The position numbers and the translations under genes were made by a program. This document shows positions 32,381 to 41,498 of a stretch of DNA of 41,498 bases, piece after piece. The notes beneath the pieces were generated by a model. It made no database searches, was not told the DNA's origin, and saw only the letters and a program-made list of their open reading frames with translations. The stretch's first letter is position 1. Each line of letters opens with the position of its first letter. The DNA comes from Larix sibirica. Its lineage: Eukaryota > Streptophyta > Pinopsida > Pinales > Pinaceae. Location: contig NWUY0304416565.1 in assembly GCA_004151065.3 (NCBI GenBank), forward strand, positions 1 to 41,498. Reading direction: 5' to 3'.

Positions 32381-33332
32381 ATGCTTGCCTTATTCCTTTC
32401 TACGAAGTGTTTCACAAACGTTAGGACGAGGGCCATAGGCGTGACTCGGCCGACGGGAGAGGTACGAGCCGGGACCCCCATAGAGGGTATTCATCTCACC
32501 AATGATAAGTGGGGGCATTCGGACTAAGCTAAGGTACCCATTCATTTGTGGTTTGAACCACGACGCTGATCAGTCAGTCAGACAGGTTGTAGTAAGCCTG
32601 GCTCTGTTTCTCACACTAACGTAGATCTATAGTGCTTAATTCTGGATTCGGCCCGTAAATACGGTCAAGTAATCACGATACCCCCCCCCCTAATAACCCT
32701 CATATTGCGTGAGAAATAGGATCCTTCTCGTGCGTTTACTGCCGGTAGTGAGCCGGGGTGACTGAATAGATTGAAAGATCTGGCGCCGTTCGTCTGCCTT
32801 TCGTGCATGTTCTCCATGCATGCAAAAAGTGCACCATTATTGATGCATGCGCACCACATTATGGAACAAAAGAAATAATGTGATCGGAAGATGCTTTCTC
32901 CATTGGTAAGTATTGGACAACGAAGGGAATCATCCATTGCTTATTCATCAACGCCTATCGTGCGGTAGGTGATGCCTACGACAAGAATATCGGCGCTGGA
33001 AGGAATACCGCAGCGCGCGCATCTTGACTCTATGGTGGTAAGGTTCCAGGTTCCCGTACGGCTCATCACCCAGCTGGCTGTTTTCTCTTTTGGGGGATTT
33101 CTTAATCTCTCTAGAGGCTGCAAGATAGGCGGCTCACGCTTCTTTGATTTCATTTTCAGAGGGAGTATTTGAGAAGGCTTTTGAGCTAGCGCGATTTTAG
33201 AAGATTGCCTTATACTCTTTTTCTTTCATGATTGATCGCACCCTAATTGAATAATATTGTATACAAAGATATATCTCACTATAACTAGAGCAAGTAGATG
33301 CTTGCCTTATTACTTGAAACGAAGCGTTTCAC
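32381..33332 (+). repeat. Direct repeat pair (about 35 bp) at the right edge of the AT-rich domain
   Basis: ATGCTTGCCTTATT, seven variable bases, then ACGAAGYGTTTCAC, occurs at 32381-32415 and at 33298-33332. The first copy sits exactly where the AT-rich vocabulary stops and GC-richer spacer begins, so the pair may mark a recombination junction. The spacer of about 880 bases is unrecognised. Confidence 0.75.
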
Positions 33333-34210
33333 TCCAGGTACCTCGCCTTCATCCATTTCTTCGGTCAATGGCTCGTACCTCATACCTTTCCCATAGTAGT
33401 GGGGGGTATAACCACTTATATTGCGGCTTGGAAGAAGGGTGTTTAAGATTGAGTGAGACCGGTTGGGGATATTATGAGGGAGCCTTTCTTTAACTATAAA
33501 GCGTATGAGAAACCTATTTAGTTTAATAAATAGGAGTGTCAGGATTCAATACTTTTGCTATGTTTGTCTCACTTTTTATACTTCCTTACCGAAGCGCCAT
33601 ATTGGTTCCACTTTCTTATGTCTCTACGAGTGAGCGTAGTTAAGAGTGCCTCGTCACCTGTCGAACGAGAAGGAAGCAAGTGCCACCTGTGAAAGAAGTA
33701 TTCATGAGCCGAGCTACTAACCGGAGCATCCCTGATTACCTCGACTGCACCATCATCCGTATAAAATGTAAATTCTAGGAAGAGCGTGGCATACCATCAA
33801 AAAGCGTTTTCTCTCTCTGGTTCGGGCGCATACCGCCAGGGGGGATAACCACCCAGCTGGGGATAGCACCACCTGGCATTGCATGACCAATGACTGATTA
33901 AAGAGTAGGACTAAATGGGGGACCACCATGAATGGAGTCCGGAAAGAATAGAATACTTATTCAAAACAGATTCGAAGCATATCCGTCCAGCCTATTGCAG
34001 TATCACTGCACGAGGGATTCAAACTGAACCGGCCCGCTCAACCTATCGAGTGATTGCTTTAGGTGCACCACCACCTTTTAGTTCGTTACAGTCAGGCAGG
34101 CCCGGCAAGAGATACTTCGACTTTGACAGGCCCCATTCTTTTTTATTTCTCATTTGGTCGAGTGGTATAAATTGTAGGTCTTGCGTGTCTATGGATTGAA
34201 CGAGATTCAA
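32416..34210. other. GC-moderate spacer, unrecognised frames
   Basis: The composition returns to plant-mitochondrial style. Two consecutive minus-strand frames, 32941-33153 (70 codons) and 32665-32937 (90 codons), adjoin end to start and read like protein, rich in Arg, Cys and Ser, but match no mitochondrial protein I know. GAGCCGTACGGGAAC on the minus strand near 33060 superficially resembles a group II intron domain V arm but has no matching second arm. A run of ten C lies at 32681-32690. The 94-codon plus frame at 33915-34199 is unrecognised. Confidence 0.4.
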
Positions 34211-34215
34211 GCTAT

Positions 34216-34235
34216 AGCTTTGATATCATATTGAA
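34216..34235 (-). mobile_element. Possible decayed retrotransposon primer-binding site
   Basis: The plus strand reads AGCTTTGATATCATATTGAA. This differs by two or three bases from the sequence commonly seen at plant LTR junctions, the complement of TTCAATATGGTATCAGAGC. On the minus strand the LTR would lie at higher coordinates, but no LTR features were recognised there. The match is short. Confidence 0.3.
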
Positions 34236-34240
34236 CTAGA

Positions 34241-35050
34241 AGCGAAAGTCAAAGGCTGCTGTGATAGTGAAAAATTGTATTGCGTCTATGTATCAATTGG
34301 ACAGAAACGCTCGACCGTCGACTTCAGAATATTCCATCCCGGAAATGTGAGCTGAAGACACCATGAAAAATTTGGTTTTGGGAGGGCACCATGAGATTAG
34401 TATGGAAAGGCAACCAGTGTATGGAAAGGAAACATACTTGCATAAGCAACAAACTTTCCTCAATTTGGGCTACACTTTACTCCTTTTGATCGGGTAGAAA
34501 GGAAGGCGCTTCTACGGTGTGAGACCCCCCCGGCGTTAGGTGTTTGGAAGGCTTATAGGTTTTAGGTGCGAGGAAGGCTACATACTTGATGAGACTACCG
34601 GTGTATAGATAAGGTAAAATACTTCATAGTCCACAGGCCTCAAAACCTCATTGGAAGGAGGAAGCCTGTGGCATGAAAGGCTATGCTTGCTATCGGGTCT
34701 ACAACAGGCTATCAGTATCTGAATTTATTGAGAATATTTATATATTGAGATCAATGGGTCCACCCTTTGAGGGAGACACCTACCTGGCCTTTTATTCAGT
34801 CACTGATATACGTTGCCGCTTACCTAAACAACCAGGATCTGAAACAGCAACACAGCCTTTCCTGAACAACACTGCCTACTTATTGGTTCATATCTTATTG
34901 AAGATCTTGCGTGTTACACCCTCTCAGCTCTCTTACTTGCCTAACTATTTTCTCCCCATAGAAAAGGCTCTCTTCACCTGCCTCAGCTGCCTGCCTTACC
35001 ACCCTTACTCCTTGCTTGACCACCTGCCTTTCCTCACCTAAGTTGCGTTA
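34241..35050. other. Spacer beside the gypsy remnant
   Basis: A 122-codon plus-strand frame at 34673-35041 runs antisense to where the RNase H of the neighbouring minus-strand gypsy remnant would continue. Its Leu-, Pro- and Tyr-rich second half resembles no known protein. I could not extend the RNase H reading below about 35055. No other feature is seen. Confidence 0.4.
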
Positions 35051-35054
35051 CACC

Positions 35055-36080
35055 TTCTATGCTACCTGCTCATCGCCCTCATAATTTTGATGCAGCAGCA
35101 CTTACCATAGGGTATGCTCAGAAGCAAAAAGAAAAATAAGAAGCTCCTTGGAATAATCAGGACTTGTCAGAACATGAGTATCTCCCAAATATTTATTTAT
35201 GGCTAGGAATGACTCTTGGGAAGGATCATCCCACTTACTTTATATCACTGTCTTTTTTCAGCATGGCTGTCATATGCTTGGTAGAAAAAGCAAATTTTGG
35301 ATAGGGATCCTCCACAGCCTTGAGCATATATAACCCCCCCAGTTTCTTTTTCCCAAATAATGACAGGATTTACTTATTATGCCTGGGTAGGGGAATGATC
35401 TTTATTGCTTCGACCCTCTCGGGATCAATTTTGACTCCCTGGGAGGAGACAATGCGGCCAAAAAGTTTCCCTTCCACCATCCCAAAGAAAGACTTTTTTA
35501 AATTGAGGGAAATGCCAAAATTATACATATTTGAAAGACCTACTTCAAATGCTCCTCCAGATGGTCTGCTGCCCGCTTAGAAAAGACTTTCATATTATCC
35601 TCGTGATAAAAACTAGAAACCAATCTTTGATGTCTATAAAGGCATAGTCCATAGCCCCTTTGTAAGGTTGCCTCCGCATCCATTAATCCAAACAGCATTA
35701 TAACATATGAAAATGTGCCCCACAGAGTTGTTAATTTTGTTTTGAGCACATCTTCTGGGTCAACCCTGACTTGATTATACCCTGAATCGCCATCTAGCAT
35801 TGAAATACTTTCAGACCCCACCACCTTATACAGCATTTTATTCATCTTGGGTAATAGGTAGTTATCTTTGAGAAAAGCCTTTTTCCAATTTATGAAGTCC
35901 ACACACAACCTTATCTCTCCGTTTTTCTGACAGGTACCAGGTTGGCCACCCAAGCAGAATATCTCACGGGGATTCTAATTTGCACATCACACAGCTTTTT
36001 AATCTCCTTTTAAACAAGCGGGTGCAGGATTCAACTGTCTCTGTTTCTGCCTGAATGGCTTGATATCATCTTTTAGGTAA
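35055..36080 (-). pseudogene. Ty3/gypsy reverse transcriptase and RNase H remnant
   Basis: On the minus strand, from about 36080 downward, successive gypsy RT blocks can be read: YEDLKTYDPS, then IKPFRQKQRQLNP, KNGEIRLCVDF, KDNYLLPKM and SMLDGDSGYNQV. The active-site box at 35597-35608 has become YHED; the family has Y[VL]DD. After a short frame change come ISLNLKKSFFGM, EGKLFGRIVS, and GVKIDPERVEAI. RNase H begins at about 35225-35100, with an open stretch including INKYLGDTHVLTSPDYSKE and ELLIFLFASEHTLW. The longest intact frame is 35540-35953 (137 codons). Stops and frameshifts plus the altered active site show it is dead. It is the best-preserved pol block in the window. Confidence 0.93.
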
Positions 36081-37060
36081 ATTGGGTGCTTGAAAATAGA
36101 TGGATCATAAGTTTTCAGGTCTTCATACCTCCAAAAAAAAAATATTTGAACTCTTTGAATGGCTGGATGTATTCATCCTTTTCTGAGGGGGATAGAATAT
36201 TGGATATCTTTACAAATAGGGGATCTTATTCTGTGCCCATATTGCAATCCTCTACCTCAGATAGTGCCAGTTTTACGGAAGGCTTGAGAGGCCATCTAGA
36301 TAAAAAAGACTTTATAGGGGAACCGAACCTCTGGGAATCAAAATTGTATTCAACTTAATTCTTTTTGTCCCCTAATCATCTTAGGAACATGCTTATTAGA
36401 GGGCTGACCTGTGTCAGGTTCATCTTCATCTTCTTCCCCATCTGATTCAATGTTCATGTTTGAATATTCTCATCCATCATGGTAAAGAACCTCTTTATCT
36501 GCTTATCATCTTTGAGCACTCGCCATTGCTTTATATTGTTGGGAACGACAGCCCTGTGTATTACTTTAATGGAATAGGATAGATGGTCAAAAGGTTGGGA
36601 GGTCTAAATTTACATAAGATTTAGCCAAATTAGAAGCTCTGTGATTTATTTCTTTAGGTACAACAGTGAGGTCGACCGCATATAAATTGTAAAACATTCC
36701 TACACTGCATACTTATATTGCCTCAACCTTGGATGCCTGGTCTAATTGAAGATTGATCAGGTCAGCTTGCAGGGGGATTTCATCATGGAGAACCATGATA
36801 TTTGCAGCCTGGCCTACATTTTTTTTTGTTTTATATCTGGGTTCTAGCAGGCTGGGTCTGGGTCTATTTTCTTACTCCCAAGAATTAAGGCACTTTCCTC
36901 CTATGGGCAGGATTCTTTACAACTTCAGAAAGGGGCATGGGGATTTGAAGTTTGCTCAGCTCATGCCTGATATCAAAAGGTGGAGGCATAAAACGGGCAT
37001 TTCAGGTGCTTTGGTAGTAGTAATAGGCTTGGTCAGGATGGCATTTGGCTATTGAGATGT
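36081..37060 (-). pseudogene. Upstream gag/protease-side part of the same gypsy remnant
   Basis: The segment directly continues the RT remnant upstream. On the minus strand near 36990-36895, FDIRHELSKLQIPMPLSEV followed by KNPAHRRKV resembles the gag-to-protease linker of plant gypsy polyproteins. Near 36690-36620, VVPKEINHRASNLA is like an (I/V)P.E.N..AD.LA motif. Near 36540-36450, VVPNNIKQWRVLKDD resembles the usual VP.N..HW.VF.DD segment, and an acidic EEDEDE run follows. Stops break it repeatedly. The plus-strand frames at 36086-36358 and 36753-37055 are antisense shadows of it. Confidence 0.65.
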
Positions 37061-37900
37061 TGAAGGTTTGCCTCCAGCACCCGCAACACAAGTGTTGTTG
37101 GGTTGCTCAGTTGCCTTCAGTTCTTCTTTTATTGGGACAGCAGGTCTTTTCAAATTAGAAGCCTTTAGTGGTGCCTCCTCTCTACTTGGGCTCTCAATAC
37201 CTTTGCCTGGATCTATTCTTGCACCTTTGCCAAGAATACCTACATCATCCCTTCAAATTCGATACATTTTGGCTTGGATCGCTGGTCAAATTTTATCCTT
37301 GCCTCAGCCATGATGCTGTCAGATACCATTCTGAACTGAGCAGGGGATAGGTCAAAGGGATGGTCATCACTCATAAAAAGTGGTGTCATCTTGCATTTAT
37401 TCCTCATCTCTTCCATCATGAGTAAACCGTCTGAATAAAGGGAGGGGCAATCATATACCACACTTATGTTATCATCGAGATTAAACAACATCTTGATATC
37501 CATTACCTTAAAGGTCTGTTGGGACTTCTAGCTCTTCTGTCCTATTTTCCCTTTGCAGCACATTAGGAGGCCTTTTTTACTAGTTTTTCTATCTAAAAGG
37601 ATGATTCTGGGCCCGAGGGGCAGGTCCTACAAAGGAGTGAGGAGACTGCCCCTGCTTTACCTTTGTTAGGTCATTATCCATAGACTTAAATAACTTCGTT
37701 ACTTATTCCATGGTCATAGGCGTATTACCAGCAGATGAAACTTAAGGTTCTTTCTCCCCCCCTCCTATCCGGGTCTTCTCTTCTTTAAGGGGAATTAGAT
37801 CTAATCTTAAGTTGTCTCCTCGAGGCCCTCATGTTATGTTACTCTCTAGGTATTCCGCATCATTAAACATGTCATCTAGGTCAGCTGATTTCCTTTGCCT
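37061..37900 (-). pseudogene. Possible gag portion of the gypsy remnant
   Basis: The minus-strand 87-codon frame 37240-37503 (acidic, Met-rich, with a VVYDCPSL stretch) and a discontinuous frame at 37560-37680 lie in the position where gag would precede the protease. I do not recognise gag motifs in them, so assignment rests on position and strand only. The plus-strand frames at 37068-37350 overlap one another and are antisense. Confidence 0.35.
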
Positions 37901-39445
37901 TAAATGCGGGGAAAACTCCTCAAAAGCAGTAGGATATGCTACCATGAAAGCATGCTCAAATGGCTTGACAATCTCAGGGATATGGTGATAGAGCTTACAG
38001 AACCTCCCCTACCTATTCCTGAGTTACGGAAATGCCCTGGTTACAGTTGTTTTCATATAGAACACGATACAGCACTCCCCATTAATTAATGCATTAAACT
38101 TCACGGCATGGAGGCTTGGGTGATACAGAGATAGACATGCGGGGGGAAGGAGAGGAACGAAGGAAAGGAACACTTGTTGCACCTTTCTTGATCGATCAAG
38201 AGAGGGGAGAGGAGAGAGTCCTGCGGTTGGCTTTATTAATCTGAATGTTGAAATTTGTGTCATTCATTAATCCCGGTGCATAAATGGTTGAGTGTCCAAC
38301 CTATTATTAGGGAGAGGAGATAAAGCTTCAGCCCCATTCGCTTATTTCTATAGTGCCGGGGGGGTGGGTCGTAAATGAGACAGACTATTTTCAGATACTG
38401 TAAAAAAAGGAGATCTTGAGTTCCAGAATTGGCAGGTCGTTCCATCATTTCCCTCCCTCCCCGGCTAAATAGCTTGCTCCCAACCAACCAGCGACCAAAT
38501 TCACTTCCGAATGTGCGCTTACCTTAAGATCGGCTTCGGTCGAGATCTGTATAGGGCGGGGAAGCTGGAGATCGATCGGGTGCTTCAATGACAAATGCCT
38601 ATCCCCACTCAGAGATTGATGGATCTAATTTAAACCCCTTTTACCCTTTTATAATAGGCTCGTGCCGGATCTTAGGGCCGAGTGCATTTATTCCCCGTTC
38701 ATGAAACCATATGTGATGGAACTGCGCCTATCTGCTATTACGTAGTAACAACTGAACTCCTATTATTCGTAATTATTAAAAGCTCTATCGGTTTAAGCTC
38801 TTCTGAAGACGGCACCGGGTCAAGTGTTTAGTATAGGTCCCACTACTCCTCCAACATTGAGGGCTCTCTACAACTAACTGCTCTATCCAACAAACAATTG
38901 CCATAAGGGAAGAGGTTGGGTCCAAGAGCTGCTTTCCACCAACACTTAAGGTGCTTTCCGATTGAGCGCTTGCTTTTGCTCCCTCCTTTCGAGGCTAGCT
39001 ATAAACAACCGGCTTATCCATACTACTGCGCTATTGCATTAATATAATACAAGTGGTTCGAAGCAACAACGGAACCTCACTAGATTGAGCTTGAAATGAA
39101 TAGTTAGGTTTTTCACCATACTTGAGAGCCCGTGTTTGTTTAAGCATGCAGTCTTTAGGTAGGCATTTCTGTTTGCTGCTTGGAATCAGCCAATCTTGAA
39201 ACTTGAAACTATAAAAAGCACGTCTTTAAACTTGTCGTTTATATAAAGCACCATTTCTGCATTGCATCAGCCTTATAATCAGCATTGGCATCATTCCATG
39301 CATTGGCACTGGTCTCCCCGCGTTACCTTCAGCTTTAGCACTGTGGCTTTATATGGAAATTGTGACTTCGTGGCTATGAATAATCCAATTATATTTATCT
39401 ATTGAAAAATCCTATTCAATAATAAGTTAGCGGCGCCGGCACAAA
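37901..39445. other. Intergenic spacer
   Basis: No gene was recognised. At 38120-38220 and 38440-38460 are purine- or pyrimidine-rich tracts (GGGGGAAGGAGAGG, GAGAGGGGAGAGGAGAGAG). The minus frames at 38024-38263 and 38260-38487 follow from them. A TTGGATAGAGCA word on the minus strand near 38886-38875 recalls a tRNA D-arm but lacks the other arms. The texture is plant-mitochondrial. Confidence 0.45.
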
Positions 39446-39545
39446 TATATCTCTATCTCTCTCTATATATATGGCCAAGCACTCGGGCGAGGGATCGGCG
39501 GTTGGGGTTGCACAGGGATGGATATATATAATGTATATATAGGTT
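39446..39545. repeat. AT/CT microsatellite patch
   Basis: A (TC)n/(TA)n run (CTCTATCTCTCTCTATATAT) at about 39450-39475 is followed by GATATATATA and TGTATATATA near 39520-39540. Low complexity; the 60-codon minus frame over it is not a gene. Confidence 0.7.
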
Positions 39546-41425
39546 GCATTACAAAACAACTGTGGGTGACGGATCTTGTCCTGAATCTGCGTATCCAAGC
39601 ATTGGGGAAGCCAGCATCTTTGGCCGTAAAACTCTGTCCTATTCGTATTGTAGAACTAGAGCTTTTGGGTAAGTAAGCCTGAGCATTTACTTTGCACCAG
39701 GATTACTTATATAAGCAACTGCACCTGCGTTACTTTATTTAGCACCAGCGTCTTTTCTATATTTCCAACCCTTTATAAGCCTTTTGTGCATCAGCATTAT
39801 TGGCATTTGCCTCAACTTTTAATAATCTTAAGTCAAATAGAATATAATATTAGTGGTATCAATGTGTAGGTACGTGTTGGAATAGCAAGATTTGCGCTAT
39901 GCTTTTTTAATTCATCACTAGTATCTGGCCGGGGCCTGTAATGTATCATTATAATATCTAATCACTAACTCATCCCATCCCATATAGGCCCTTATCTCTG
40001 TCATAATTATGTGAGCCGTGTCCTAGCTAGAAGATAATACTCCTTATTTGCAAGCATCCTAGTGCAGGGCATCTTCTTGTCTGATAATACTATAGGCCGG
40101 ATACCCCACTATAATGGCACTCTCCCCATTGGATGAGAAAGCCTAGAAACCGCCTAGCATCTCCATTAATGTATTGCACTTTGATAGCATACTATGGCTC
40201 TATAGACTTACTCTGCCACTAGAGGATACACTGATTGTCATCTAATATCCTCCTCTTGGATCCTCTATATATATAGCCACCCGTGTCCCCGTACTCTATA
40301 TACTGTGTACTATGTAATGACTAGGACCTCATCTATATGTGCTCTCCTGTTTGGTCTCCAAAAGGGGATGTGCTCAAATGAGAAAACTAAGAAGAATGCC
40401 CCTCCACCAATAGCCTTACCCCTGCACTCAACAAAAGATCCATGTTCGCGCATATAAAATGCCCAATAGTAGCTAACCCGGTGTCAAAACTGTCCTCTAC
40501 TCTTTGTTGGTTTATCATAGGCTGGCTCCACCTTATCTGTCTATTGGTTGTACTGGTAAAGGTAAACGGATATAACCAGAGTACATCCCTCGTTGGCGGG
40601 ACCGCTTGGAATCTATAAATAATAGGTGGAAATAATAGTCAAGTGGGTCTATGTGAAGGTGATGTGGGCTCTGGGATAGGGAACTTCCTGTGGGTAGATT
40701 CTATAGAGGATTGATACAAAGTGTCTCAGTCCTAAGCTGCTTGGCATGGGTTTCCTTGTTGGTGATAATTGAGGAAGTATCTGTCTAGTGTAGCACTATC
40801 TATGACACAACTATCTCTTCCTAGTCTAAGGGTATCATGTTAGAATATCTTTCTTAAAGAGTCTGATTCTCCCTCTGCCCTAGCCTATGCTCTGCTGGGT
40901 AAGAACCTCGAATGGAGCCCTCACCCGTGCCATACAGAATTTCACACCAATGTATCTAGTACCAAACCCGGTTTCTCGGTATCACCATTTAGGGGATATA
41001 CAAGCGCCTAGGGTCGAACTAAAGGGGTATGCCCGCTTAGGTCAAGTGGTACTTACTCTATCCTCGTTCAGAAAGGCGAACAAAAGGACCAAATGGCGAG
41101 TTGGAGCATATTGAAACCTGGAAGTGATCAGTGAATAGAAGTGGATCCTTATATGTTCATGTATGGTGACTCATATGTTAATGGATGGCAAATAGGAGAT
41201 TTGAGAAAGCCCCGGTGACAATCCGAAGACTAGCGCGACGAAGGTGAGTGCCAAGTTCTCCATAACCTATACTAATAGTGTCTGCTCATTGACATGGACT
41301 AAGGAGGCACGGAACTAATACCTATGATTGCCAGTGATTCAATATATATTCCGGTACTTTCCCGGAGGGCTTAAGGCTTACAATGATTGGCTTTGGAACT
41401 GGACCTGTCTTAGAGGAAGGAACAA
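39546..41425. other. Intergenic spacer
   Basis: No gene, RNA or mobile-element peptide was recognised. The 75-codon plus frame at 40887-41114 reads plausibly but matches nothing known to me. Words such as CCTGCGTTACTTT, AGCACCAGCG and GCATCAGCATT recur loosely between 39270 and 39810. Confidence 0.45.
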
Positions 41426-41460
41426 CCAGTAGAGAGAGGAGAGAGAAAGAAAAAGGGAGG
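41426..41460 (+). repeat. Purine-rich low-complexity tract
   Basis: About 35 bases of nearly pure A and G (GAGAGAGGAGAGAGAAAGAA and onward). No function is inferred. Confidence 0.7.
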
Positions 41461-41498
41461 CGATCCCTTACTTGACGCCCACTTTCCTATCTCAATTT

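Noticed and set aside
33030-33075. GAGCCGTACGGGAAC on the minus strand as group II intron domain V
   Set aside because: The second arm (ACGTACGGTTC-like) and a tetraloop are missing, and no intron-flanking exon was recognised.
34673-35041. 122-codon plus-strand frame as a gene
   Set aside because: Unrecognised, and it adjoins and runs antisense to the gypsy RNase H remnant; composition is Leu/Pro/Tyr-rich like translated spacer.
35320-35580. 86-codon plus-strand frame
   Set aside because: It is antisense to clearly readable reverse transcriptase sequence on the minus strand.
38830-38895. tRNA D-arm-like TTGGATAGAGCA on the minus strand
   Set aside because: No T-arm, acceptor or anticodon arm around it.

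Overview
The window looks like gene-poor plant DNA. The best fit is an intergenic stretch of a very large, repeat-rich plant mitochondrial genome, such as those of gymnosperms. That call rests on four things: decayed fragments of plant-type Ty3/gypsy and Ty1/copia retrotransposons, many short diverged direct and tandem repeats, GC-moderate spacer with frequent GAAAG/CTTTC-type tracts, and no intact gene. I recognise no mitochondrial protein gene, rRNA, plastid insert or canonical tRNA. A nuclear origin is not excluded by sequence reading alone.

Layout. 1-13.6 kb: spacer with many diverged short repeats, the clearest at 1783-1923, 3973-4270, 4991-5218, 6905-7020, 8040-8400, 9692-10059 and 11636-12000. 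A very weak chromovirus-like trace lies near 4.3-5.0 kb. 13.6-15.0 kb: minus-strand Ty3/gypsy reverse transcriptase and RNase H remnant. 15.08-15.79 kb: minus-strand Ty1/copia remnant (zinc knuckle, protease, integrase start). 15.8-21.8 kb: spacer. 21.78-22.56 kb: an LTR/primer-binding-site-like junction beside a plus-strand gypsy integrase remnant. 24.78-25.02 kb: minus-strand gypsy integrase remnant. About 25.05-32.38 kb: an AT-rich domain of unusual vocabulary (AGCT, ACTAGT, TATG and GTAATCA words, hairpins, dense stops), holding one tRNA-like fold. 32.4-35.05 kb: more GC-rich spacer, with a 35-bp direct repeat at 32381 and 33298. 35.05-37.5 kb: a long minus-strand gypsy gag/protease/reverse-transcriptase/RNase H remnant. 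37.5-41.5 kb: spacer without recognisable genes.

No genes here work together. The retroelement pieces carry stops, frameshifts and damaged catalytic motifs and should be read as fossils of at least three insertions. Most open frames are under 140 codons, match nothing I recognise, and lie in spacer or antisense to the retroelement fossils. The part most worth study is the 25.05-32.38 kb domain, because known plant repeat families do not obviously explain its composition. All calls come from reading the sequence by eye; no alignment or folding program was run.
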